A stretch of 64,000 nucleotides of DNA. Source: Streptomyces pinistramenti. GTDB lineage: Bacteria > Actinomycetota > Actinomycetes > Streptomycetales > Streptomycetaceae. The DNA lies in contig NZ_JAJCXB010000015.1 in the NCBI RefSeq assembly GCF_020564935.1, positions 1 through 64,000 on the forward strand. The letters run 5' to 3'. The notes beneath the pieces are model-generated. The model saw only the letters and a list, made by a program, of their open reading frames with translations, ran no database searches and was not told where the DNA came from. Positions 46,443-53,268 of this stretch are shown one piece after another. The position numbers and the translations under genes were made by a program. Numbering within the stretch: the stretch's first letter is position 1; each line of letters starts with the position of its first letter.

Positions 46443-46907
46443 ATGACACACGCACGCCGGCCGGCTGCCGCGATCCTGCTGCTCCTCCTCGCCGTCACCT
46501 TCGGGCCGCTGCTCTGCCGGACCGGCGGCGACCAGGCCGGGAAGGCGGCCCAGGCGACCACCGCGAGCAGCACCTTCGCGGACACCGGCACGGCGGACGC
46601 CGCCGCGGACGGACCGGGCACCGCCACCGGGCCCGTAGGCCCTGCGGCCGGACACCGGGCGGACCGCTTCGCCGTATGGACCGACGTCATCGACGTACCC
46701 AAGCGCTGCTCGGGACAGCACGCGCCCGGCAACGACGAGTCCGCCCCGCTGCCCGCCCCGCACCGCGTCGAACCCCTCGCCCCCGGCACCGCGGGCCCCG
46801 CCCCGATGGCCGTCGACGCGCCCGCGCAGTTCGCGCTGGCCCGGCCGCCCACCGCCGCCGCGGGCGACGCCGACCACTCCACCCTCCTTCCCGTACTGCG
46901 GATTTAG
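46443..46907 (+). CDS. Small secreted protein upstream of dsbA/ccdA-like genes
   Basis: A 154-residue protein of unknown function. An N-terminal signal sequence or anchor (RRPAAAILLLLLAVTFGPLL) is followed by Cys25, which lacks a proper lipobox (PLLC), then an Ala/Thr/Gly-rich extracellular region. One further cysteine (KRCSG, near 89) and a Pro/Ala-rich tail ending STLLPVLRI complete it. AAGGAGGA before ATG 46443 is an excellent ribosome binding site. The thiol oxidoreductase gene starts 103 bases later, so the two-cysteine protein could be its partner or substrate, which is inference. Confidence 0.7.
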   Translation: MTHARRPAAAILLLLLAVTFGPLLCRTGGDQAGKAAQATTASSTFADTGTADAAADGPGTATGPVGPAAGHRADRFAVWTDVIDVPKRCSGQHAPGNDESAPLPAPHRVEPLAPGTAGPAPMAVDAPAQFALARPPTAAAGDADHSTLLPVLRI

Positions 46908-47010
46908 GCCGTTTCCGGGCTCGCCCCGCACCCGCGGGCCACGCCCCGACCGGCCCGGCCGTGCCGCCCCGGCGCCCGGCCTTTCCCCCGAGTACGACTG
47001 GAGCTTTCGC

Positions 47011-47772
47011 ATGCCCACATCCGCCTCTCCCACCCGCAGGTTCGCCGCCGTCGGCGCGGTCATCGCCCTCGTCGTCGCCGTGATCGCCATCGCCGTCGCG
47101 GTCGGCAAGGCTGTCGAGGGCGGCCGCGACACCGGCGAGCCCGAGGCCGCCGCGTCCGTCTCGCAGCAGGAGGACGCAGGACAGCAGAAGATGTACGACC
47201 AGCTCGCAGAGCAGACCAGCAGGCGCCAGGACGGCGACCCGCTGGCGGTCGGCAGGAAAGACGCCCCGGTGGTGCTGGTCGAGTACGCCGACTACCAGTG
47301 CTCGTTCTGCGGGCGCTTCACCCGCGAGACCCAGCCCGGCCTGATCAAGAAGTACGTGGACGCCGGCACGCTGCGCATCGAGTTCCGTAACTTCACCATC
47401 TACGGTGCCGACTCCGAGCGCGCCGCCCGCGCCTCCTGGGCCGCCGGGCAGCAGGGCAGGTTCTGGCAGATGCACGACGAGCTGTACGCCAAGACCCGTA
47501 AGGGCGACGCGCTGGCCGAGGACCGGCTGGTGGAGCTGGCCCGCACCAGCGGGGTCAAGGACATCGACAGGTTCCGCAAGGACCTGGACAGCGAGGCGGC
47601 CAAGCGCGCACAGCAGAAGGACCAGGACGAGGGCTACCGGCTCGGCGTCCAGTCCACCCCGTCGTTCTTGGTCAACGGCCGTCCGGTGGCCGGCGCACAG
47701 TCCACGGAGGTGTTCGGCCGGGCGATCGAGGACGCCGCTGCCGCCGCGAAGGCGAAGGGGTCGGGCAAGTGA
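47011..47772 (+). CDS. DsbA-family thiol:disulfide oxidoreductase, membrane-anchored
   Basis: A 253-residue extracytoplasmic disulfide oxidoreductase. An uncleaved-looking N-terminal helix (about 11-32) anchors it. The DsbA/thioredoxin domain (about 75-245) has active site Cys97-Ser-Phe-Cys100 in YADYQCSFCGRF, and the cis-proline loop is GVQSTPSFLVNG. It probably oxidises or isomerises cysteines of exported proteins. The next gene, a CcdA-like membrane protein, overlaps it by 4 bases (GTGA), so a translationally coupled pair exchanging electrons across the membrane is likely. Confidence 0.92.
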   Translation: MPTSASPTRRFAAVGAVIALVVAVIAIAVAVGKAVEGGRDTGEPEAAASVSQQEDAGQQKMYDQLAEQTSRRQDGDPLAVGRKDAPVVLVEYADYQCSFCGRFTRETQPGLIKKYVDAGTLRIEFRNFTIYGADSERAARASWAAGQQGRFWQMHDELYAKTRKGDALAEDRLVELARTSGVKDIDRFRKDLDSEAAKRAQQKDQDEGYRLGVQSTPSFLVNGRPVAGAQSTEVFGRAIEDAAAAAKAKGSGK

Positions 47773-48662
47773 CCGACATCGGCTACCTCGCCGCCTTCCT
47801 GGGCGGCGTCCTCGCCCTGATCAGCCCGTGCAGCGCCCTGCTGCTGCCCGCCTTCTTCGCGTACTCGCTCGCCAACCCCGGCAAGCTGCTGGCCCGTACC
47901 GGCGTCTTCTACCTGGGGCTCGCCACCACCCTCGTCCCGCTCGGCGCGGCGAGCACGGCCGCCAGCCGGCTGTTCAACGGGCACCGCGATCTGCTGGTCG
48001 CGGTCGGCGGCTGGGTCGTCATCGCGATGGGTGTCGCGCAGATCCTCGGCCTGGGCTTCGCCTCCAAGCGGGCCCAGGCGGCGGCCGCCCGGATCACCCC
48101 GCGCTCGGCCGTCTCGACCTTCCTCCTCGGCTGCGTCTACGGCCTCGCGGGCTTCTGCGCCGGCCCGATCCTCGGCGCGGTGCTGACCGTCACCGCGGTC
48201 AGCGGCTCACCGGTGTACGGCGCCTCGATGCTCGCCGTCTACGCGCTGGGCATGGCGCTGCCGCTGTTCGTCCTCGCACTGCTGTGGGACCGCTTCCGGC
48301 TCGGCAGCCGCGGCTGGCTGCGCGGCCGGGAACTCCGGGCCGGAAGGCTGCGGCTGCACACCACCTCGCTGCTGTCCGGAGTCTTCTTCGTCGGCATCGG
48401 CGTGCTGTTCCTGCTCTTCAACGGGACCAGCGCACTGCCCGGAATCCTGGACGCGGACAGCGAATTCCACGTCGAGGAATGGGTCGCGGGGATCGGGAAC
48501 GCGGTGCCCGACTACGTGCTGATCGCGCTGGCCGCACTGGTCGTCGCCGCGGTGCTCGGACGGATCGCGCTGCGCCCTGAGAAGCCGGGGAAGCCGGGGA
48601 AGCAGATCAGGGAAGGCGGCGATCCGCAGGAGAGCGGGGAGGCCGCGGAGCAGGCGCGGTAA
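47769..48662 (+). CDS. CcdA/DsbD-like membrane electron-transfer protein
   Basis: A 297-residue protein with about six to seven membrane helices. The two redox cysteines typical of CcdA and the DsbD beta-domain are in LISPCSALLLPAFF (helix 1, near residue 21) and LAGFCAGPILGAVL (helix 4). By family it passes reducing power from cytoplasmic thioredoxin to an extracytoplasmic thiol protein, here presumably the DsbA-like protein encoded just upstream. GTG 47769 overlaps the upstream stop. The C-terminus carries a charged tail with an EKPGKPGKQ repeat. A role in cytochrome c maturation is possible, but no cytochrome c biogenesis genes are adjacent. Confidence 0.88.
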   Translation: MTDIGYLAAFLGGVLALISPCSALLLPAFFAYSLANPGKLLARTGVFYLGLATTLVPLGAASTAASRLFNGHRDLLVAVGGWVVIAMGVAQILGLGFASKRAQAAAARITPRSAVSTFLLGCVYGLAGFCAGPILGAVLTVTAVSGSPVYGASMLAVYALGMALPLFVLALLWDRFRLGSRGWLRGRELRAGRLRLHTTSLLSGVFFVGIGVLFLLFNGTSALPGILDADSEFHVEEWVAGIGNAVPDYVLIALAALVVAAVLGRIALRPEKPGKPGKQIREGGDPQESGEAAEQAR

Positions 48663-48691
48663 CGGGGCGCGCCGGGGCCGTCGTCCAGGCT

Positions 48692-48728
48692 CCGACCGGA
48701 GCGGCAGCGGCCGGCCCGCTCCGGTCGG
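48692..48728. terminator. Bidirectional terminator, redox operon and accessory module
   Basis: CCGACCGGAGCGG (48692-48704) pairs perfectly with CCGCTCCGGTCGG (48716-48728) around 11 bases. It lies between the convergent stops at 48662 and 48737. Confidence 0.75.
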
Positions 48729-48736
48729 CGCCCGGC

Positions 48737-49336
48737 TCAGTCCTTGAGGGGGTTGGAGGTCAGATCGATCAGGTTCTTGCGGGGGTCGGACGCGACGAAG
48801 CGGTTGAACTGGGCAAGGCAGGAGAACACCAGGAGACGGCTGACACGGGGGTCGTGCACCGTGACCTCGTAGCCGGAGCGGATTCCGGCACGGCGGGAGA
48901 GCGCGAAACCCTCGGACGCGTCCGACCGGAACCGCAGACGATGTGAGAGGACGTTGTTGACCTGCGCGGCGTCGAAGGCCATCCGCAGCGGGGAAGCGTG
49001 ACGCAGCCGGCTCCCGGCGCCCGCCGGTTCTCCGGCCAGCTCGCCCAGGTCGTGCTGGACGAAGGTCCAGCGGTCCGCGCTGTTCGTGCGGCTCTTGCGC
49101 TCGACGGTGCCCACCGGCGTCCGGTCGGGTAGCCATGCCTTCCATTCGCTGACGAACCCGGCGCACTCCGCCAGCCCCTGCCCGGCCGTCACGGTGTAGG
49201 GGCGTGAGCCCTCGTAGTGCACCTCCCTGTGCATACGGGCCACCGGCTCCCGCTGCCCGTTCACCCGCGCCAGGAAGGTGGTGTGCGAGCGGGCGTATTC
49301 CACTGTGACGGTGAAGGAGCTGAGCGACTGGATCAC
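48737..49336 (-). CDS. Hypothetical protein, possible tubby/LURP-one-like fold
   Basis: A 199-residue protein without a signal peptide or membrane segment. It alternates short strands, such as TVTVEYARSHTTFLARVN, YEGSRPYTVTA, WKAWLPDRTPVGTVERKSR and YEVTVHDPRVSRLLVFSCLAQFN. That pattern is reminiscent of the tubby-like/LURP-one-related beta-barrel, a suggestion I cannot test here. The GTG start at 49336 overlaps the stop of the upstream 94-residue gene (GTGA), so the two are translationally coupled. It is the last gene of the type VII-like module. Confidence 0.6.
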   Translation of the reverse strand: MIQSLSSFTVTVEYARSHTTFLARVNGQREPVARMHREVHYEGSRPYTVTAGQGLAECAGFVSEWKAWLPDRTPVGTVERKSRTNSADRWTFVQHDLGELAGEPAGAGSRLRHASPLRMAFDAAQVNNVLSHRLRFRSDASEGFALSRRAGIRSGYEVTVHDPRVSRLLVFSCLAQFNRFVASDPRKNLIDLTSNPLKD

Positions 49337-49617
49337 GGCCGGCCGCTTCCGGACCGCGGGCCGTTCTGCCGGTCGGCCGCGTCCTCGGTGGCCACCCGGC
49401 TCAGCTTGGCGATGAGGTGCTTGATGTCGTCCACCTCCGAGCCCGCCCGGAGCTGTTCGTAGATCTCTTCGGTCACGGCGTCCTGGCGGGCGGTCTTGCT
49501 CTCCAGCAACTCGTCACCGATCTGGTCCGTGGCCGCGATACGCGCCTCGTCGGCGGGATCCAGCGGTGAACCGGGCGGCTCGGGGTGCTGAGGGTTGACG
49601 GGCCGGTACGACGACAT
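49333..49617 (-). CDS. Small helical hypothetical protein
   Basis: A 94-residue acidic protein. A proline-rich N-terminus (SSYRPVNPQHPEPPGSPLD) is followed by a helical region (about 25-80: ARIAATDQIGDELLESKTAR and EEIYEQLRAGSEVDDIKHLI). I do not recognise a family. ATG 49617 has GGAGGG upstream. It sits 114 bases downstream of the putative type VII substrate gene and overlaps the 199-residue gene, so it probably serves with them, perhaps as a chaperone or immunity-like partner (inference). Confidence 0.6.
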   Translation of the reverse strand: MSSYRPVNPQHPEPPGSPLDPADEARIAATDQIGDELLESKTARQDAVTEEIYEQLRAGSEVDDIKHLIAKLSRVATEDAADRQNGPRSGSGRP

Positions 49618-49731
49618 GGCGCCCTCCAAAAAGGTCGTCAGGGACGGGAAAGGGGTGGCGGGAGAGGGGGAAGACGCAGTGGCAGCGCCTGATCGGGCGT
49701 GGCCGGGCGGGACCGTGACGACAGGACCTGG

Positions 49732-50943
49732 CTAGGCCGCGGGGAGCATACCGATGCGCGCGGCGCCGGCCGCAGGGCTCCAGCCACTGCTCATTTCGAA
49801 CGAGAAGCCGCGCTGCTCCACATCGTCGATCAGGCTGCCCACCGTCGGCATCGGGGAATCCAGCGCCTCGGTCACCTTCTTGACCGCTTCTTCGATTCCC
49901 TTGACGGCCTTTTCGATTCCCTCGTAGATGCCCTCGATGATTTTGATGGCCGTGATGATCTTGCTGACTATCTTGTAGATCTTGTACAGCTTGTAGGCCG
50001 AGTACAGGCCGGCGCCGATGTCCGCCAGCGGGTCCTCGGGGCCGAGGCCGACGGCCTCGATGGCCGCGTCACCGGCGAGCATCTCCGCGCCCTCCTTGGC
50101 GAGTTGCTCGACCTCTTTGTTGATCAGGTCGTCCAGGGCCCGCAGTGCCTGGTGGAGGAGGACGATGACGACGTCGTAGCCGTCCTTGTACGCCTTGGCC
50201 ACGATCTTGGCGGCGTCCCCGACGCCGCCGATACCCATCGTCCACCGGAACAGATAGGAATCGAAGGCCGTTCCCGTATCGCCCTTCCACTCGCTCCCGA
50301 GAGCCCAGGACCCCTTGCGCAGGGTGCCCGCGACCGTGTAGACGGCAGCCCCCAGGCTGTCGTACGCATCGTGGAGGGACATGAGCCGCCCGTAATCACC
50401 GAGGACGGGCTTGAGAAGAAGTTCGATCAGGCTCTGGCCCGTAAGGAAGCTGAATACCTTGTCGGCGGTCTTCAGCTCACTCTTCATTCCCAGCAGCATC
50501 AGCTGGTGGTGGATGTTCTTCGTGGTGGCTTCTTCCGCGTTGACCGGCGCCTTGAGGGACACCGCTTCATCGGTGAAATCAGCGACTTGAGAGGCGCCGG
50601 GAAGGGCGCTGATGTTCGGGAAGTGGGAGATCGCATCCGGGTAAATGGAGTGCAGGTCCGCCATGGTCTGCTGATCGGCTGTGGCGTAGTCGCTGCCCGT
50701 CCGGCGGACCTTGTCCTCGATCACTCCCATTCCCCGGTGGCATTGCGCGAGTTTGCCGGAGAAGTAAAGTGCCGCCTTCGGTACCAGGAGTCGCAACGGC
50801 AGCAGGATCCCCTCCAGGTCATCGTCCTTGCTGCAGTGCTGGTCGCCGTACCGCTGAATGTCGCCGAGGTGACCGGCCTGCTTCGACGTCAGGTCGGCAT
50901 ACTGGTGGAAATTACCCTGGGACGGCGCCTGAAATCCCGACAT
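49732..50943 (-). CDS. Putative type VII (ESX-like) secretion substrate
   Basis: A 403-residue mostly helical protein with no Sec signal peptide. The N-terminal region (about 1-100) ends in VIEDKVRRTGSDYATADQQT, which contains YATAD, matching the YxxxD/E export motif of ESX substrates and resembling EspC-type helical domains. A second element, SEWKGDTGTAFDSYLFRW (near 225), matches the WxG pattern. Near residues 320-365 a long Lys/Ile/Glu-rich amphipathic stretch (KLYKIYKIVSKIITAIKIIE) could be membrane-active. ATG 50943 has GGGGGA upstream. No catalytic toxin domain is recognised and no ESX machinery gene is in the window. Codon use looks less GC-biased than in its neighbours. Confidence 0.6.
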   Translation of the reverse strand: MSGFQAPSQGNFHQYADLTSKQAGHLGDIQRYGDQHCSKDDDLEGILLPLRLLVPKAALYFSGKLAQCHRGMGVIEDKVRRTGSDYATADQQTMADLHSIYPDAISHFPNISALPGASQVADFTDEAVSLKAPVNAEEATTKNIHHQLMLLGMKSELKTADKVFSFLTGQSLIELLLKPVLGDYGRLMSLHDAYDSLGAAVYTVAGTLRKGSWALGSEWKGDTGTAFDSYLFRWTMGIGGVGDAAKIVAKAYKDGYDVVIVLLHQALRALDDLINKEVEQLAKEGAEMLAGDAAIEAVGLGPEDPLADIGAGLYSAYKLYKIYKIVSKIITAIKIIEGIYEGIEKAVKGIEEAVKKVTEALDSPMPTVGSLIDDVEQRGFSFEMSSGWSPAAGAARIGMLPAA

Positions 50944-51075
50944 AAAGGTCCCCCGCGTGGTGTGGTGCTGGTACTCCAGGGGGATGGGCAGGGGCACGTG
51001 CACCCCGTGGCCGCACTGTCATCCCCCTGTGAGTTGAGGCCACGGCGAGAATAGGTGACCCGAGTCGCGGACGGA

Positions 51076-51155
51076 CCACGGTTTGCTTTTGATGAAGTTT
51101 TCGCGTCCAAAAAAATTGCTTAATTATTTCGTTGCTTCTCTTTTGCTTTTTGAGA
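51076..51155 (-). promoter_or_regulatory. AT-rich promoter region with four TTGCTT repeats
   Basis: This roughly 80-base stretch is the most AT-rich in the window. TTGCTT occurs at 51083, 51116, 51132 and 51143, that is AAGCAA in the direction of the downstream gene at 50943. A-tracts (AAAAAAA near 51109-51115) lie between. It probably contains the promoter of the type VII-like module and may bind a nucleoid protein such as Lsr2. Confidence 0.5.
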
Positions 51156-51190
51156 GCGGCCAGGCCGTCGCAGGTACTGCCGTCGGAGTT

Positions 51191-51511
51191 CTAAGCGATG
51201 CGCCGCCGGTGCACATGCGGGTGTGCGTCCGCCCGGCGTCGCCGGTCGTTGCAGAGCAGGCACTTGCCGTAGCCCGGCGGAAGCGGATCCTCCGGGTCGC
51301 CGTACAGCGGATCGACGGCGCCGTGCGGATGGACGGCGCAGCCGGTCGGGCCGTTCTCCTCGCTGAGCGAGCTGGCGGCGGTCAGCGCCTGGCGGAGGAC
51401 GTCGACGAGCTGGTCGGCGTCCCGCCGGGTCGGGGCGGCTTGCAGGGACGAGGCAATGTCGGATGCGGTGGTCAGCGCGGTCCGGAGTTCGCGCAGTTGT
51501 GCGTAACCCAT
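51191..51511 (-). CDS. Small hypothetical protein with Cys/His-rich C-terminus
   Basis: A 106-residue cytoplasmic protein. A helical N-terminal half (YAQLRELRTALTTASDIASS and DQLVDVLRQALTAASSL) precedes a putative metal-binding or redox region with CAVHPHGAVDP and GKCLLCNDRRRR (a CxxC pair), then a His/Arg-rich tail. I do not recognise the family. The start is uncertain: ATG 51511 gives a natural N-terminus, while ATG 51574 would add 21 residues. It lies upstream of the type VII-like module in the same direction, separated by the AT-rich spacer. Confidence 0.5.
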   Translation of the reverse strand: MGYAQLRELRTALTTASDIASSLQAAPTRRDADQLVDVLRQALTAASSLSEENGPTGCAVHPHGAVDPLYGDPEDPLPPGYGKCLLCNDRRRRADAHPHVHRRRIA

Positions 51512-51672
51512 GCCTCGGAGCGTAGGCGGCCCCACTGACAGTTGATCTTCCGATCGCACTTCGCGGCTTCCCATGGCCGCATCCCTGCCCACTCCCGCCG
51601 ACGGATTAGCCCCCGCACGGTGACCGTCGCCTTACCGGCTCATGACAGGTCCGTGCGCGGCCGGCGGGCGCA

Positions 51673-51714
51673 CGCCGACGGGCCCGGGGCGGGGTGCCCG
51701 CGGGCCCGTCGGCG
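51673..51714 (-). terminator. Terminator of nadE
   Basis: CGCCGACGGGCCC (51673-51685) pairs perfectly with GGGCCCGTCGGCG (51702-51714). The hairpin begins 10 bases past the nadE stop codon. Confidence 0.75.
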
Positions 51715-51723
51715 AGTCCGGTG

Positions 51724-52554
51724 TCAGGGGGCGACCGGCAGGGCGCGCTTGTGGCCGGTGAGGCGGTAACGGCGGACGATCGTCTCGAAGGCCGCGTCGG
51801 GCACCGGCCGGCCCACCAGGAAGTCGTCGATCTGGTCGTAGGACACCCCGAGCGCGTCCTCGTCGGGCTTGCCCGGGTCGAGGGTCTCCAGATCGGCCGT
51901 CGGCACCTTTTCGACCAGCTCGGCCGGGGCGCCGAGGGCCGCGGCCACCGCGCGCACCCGGCGCTTGGTCAGCCCGGTCAGCGGGACGACGTCGGCCGCG
52001 CCGTCGCCGAACTTGGTGAAGAAGCCGGAGACCGCCTCGGCCGCGTGGTCGGTGCCCACGACCAGGCCGTCCTGGGCGCCCGCCACCGCGTACTGCGCGA
52101 TCATCCGCTGCCGGGCCTTGACGTTGCCCTGCACGAAGTCCTGGTGATGCGCGTCACGGAACTCCACGCCGCCGTCCAGTGCGGCCGCCAGCGCGGCGTC
52201 GCTCGCCGGCCGGATGTCGACGGTCAGCAGCCGGTCGGCCCGGATGAAGTCCAGTGCCAGCCGGGCGTCCTTCTCGTCGGCCTGCACGCCGTACGGCAGC
52301 CGCATGGCGAAGAACGTCGCGTCGTGCCCGGCGACGCGGGCCCGCTCCACGGCGAGCTGGCAGAGCCGGCCCGCCGTGGTGGAGTCCACGCCGCCGCTTA
52401 TCCCGAGCACCAGTGACCGCAGGCCGGTCGAAGTCAGCCGCTCCGCGAGGAAGGCCACCCGGCGCTCGATCTCCTGCTCGGCGTCGAAGGACGCGGTCAC
52501 CTGGAGATCCCGGGCGATCTCCTGCTGCACGGTCATGGACGCCGGGTCGGTCAC
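51724..52554 (-). CDS. nadE: NH3-dependent NAD+ synthetase
   Basis: Catalyses the last step of NAD+ synthesis, amidating nicotinic acid adenine dinucleotide with ammonia and ATP. The 276-residue protein is the short single-domain type without a glutaminase domain. The PP-loop SGGVDSTT (near 53-60), the segment [20 protein letters not shown] and [24 protein letters not shown], then [16 protein letters not shown] and [19 protein letters not shown] are all diagnostic. GTG 52554 follows AAGGAG; an internal ATG 6 codons later is less well placed. It stands alone between unrelated genes. Confidence 0.95.
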   Translation of the reverse strand: MTDPASMTVQQEIARDLQVTASFDAEQEIERRVAFLAERLTSTGLRSLVLGISGGVDSTTAGRLCQLAVERARVAGHDATFFAMRLPYGVQADEKDARLALDFIRADRLLTVDIRPASDAALAAALDGGVEFRDAHHQDFVQGNVKARQRMIAQYAVAGAQDGLVVGTDHAAEAVSGFFTKFGDGAADVVPLTGLTKRRVRAVAAALGAPAELVEKVPTADLETLDPGKPDEDALGVSYDQIDDFLVGRPVPDAAFETIVRRYRLTGHKRALPVAP

Positions 52555-52608
52555 GGCTGCTCCTTGTGTCTGGGGTTTCCTCCGGCCGGTGGGCCGGCTA
52601 CGGAAACC

Positions 52609-53163
52609 TTATGACGGGTGCGCCCACTTCTTGAGGGCGGCCTTGTCGGCGAAGGCCCCGACGTTCTTGTCCAGCGGGGAGTCGGTGTACTGGTGGATGC
52701 GCCACTTCGCCTTGATCCTCGGATGCCCCGCGGAGACGTAGTCGGCGATCCACAGGCCGTCGGCGGCGTACGACGTGGTGTCGTGGTTGAGCCAGAAGTC
52801 GCGGTTGCAGTAGAGCATCACGCGGTGCGTCGGGCGGAGCTTCTTCACCTCCAGCAGGAACTGGTCCTTCTGCGCGTTGCTCGCGTACGTCCCGTCGCCG
52901 GTGCGTTCCCAGTCGGCGGCCAGGACGTCGCCCTGGACGGACGCGCACTTCTCGACGAAGTACTTGGCCTGGGCCGCGATGTTCCCGGGCCACAGGAAGT
53001 GGTAGAAGCCGACCACACAGCCCGCCTTGCGGGCCTTGGCGGCCTGCGCGGACTGGTGCGGATTGATGTAGGACCGGCCCTCGGTGGCCTTGACGAACAC
53101 GAAGTCCAGCCCGTCGGTGGAAAACGACGAGTTGTACGAGCTGATATCGACACCGTGCAGCAT
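52609..53163 (-). CDS. GH25 muramidase (lysozyme-like)
   Basis: A 184-residue glycoside hydrolase family 25 domain that would cleave the muramic acid-glucosamine bond of peptidoglycan. Catalytic acids are visible: Asp6 in GVDISSYN, and Asp84 and Glu86 in AADWERTG. The strand RVMLYCNRDFW and ending RIHQYTDSPLD-NVGAFADK also fit. Unlike secreted Streptomyces GH25 enzymes, it starts directly at the catalytic barrel with no signal peptide or wall-binding domain. The ATG at 53163 is the only plausible start. No holin or phage gene is adjacent, so a prophage remnant is not supported. Confidence 0.88.
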   Translation of the reverse strand: MLHGVDISSYNSSFSTDGLDFVFVKATEGRSYINPHQSAQAAKARKAGCVVGFYHFLWPGNIAAQAKYFVEKCASVQGDVLAADWERTGDGTYASNAQKDQFLLEVKKLRPTHRVMLYCNRDFWLNHDTTSYAADGLWIADYVSAGHPRIKAKWRIHQYTDSPLDKNVGAFADKAALKKWAHPS

Positions 53164-53268
53164 GAGCGGCCTCCCGCCGATCGGACCTGCGTTTCCGAAG
53201 CGTCATCTGCGTCCCAGCAGTTCAGCATGGGCACGTCCTGAGACGCCAGATCAGGGTCGTGAAGTTCC

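Noticed and set aside
52609-53163. Prophage or phage-tail-like remnant around the GH25 gene
   Set aside because: Neighbours are nadE and a glycosyltransferase; no holin, integrase, att site or structural gene is present.
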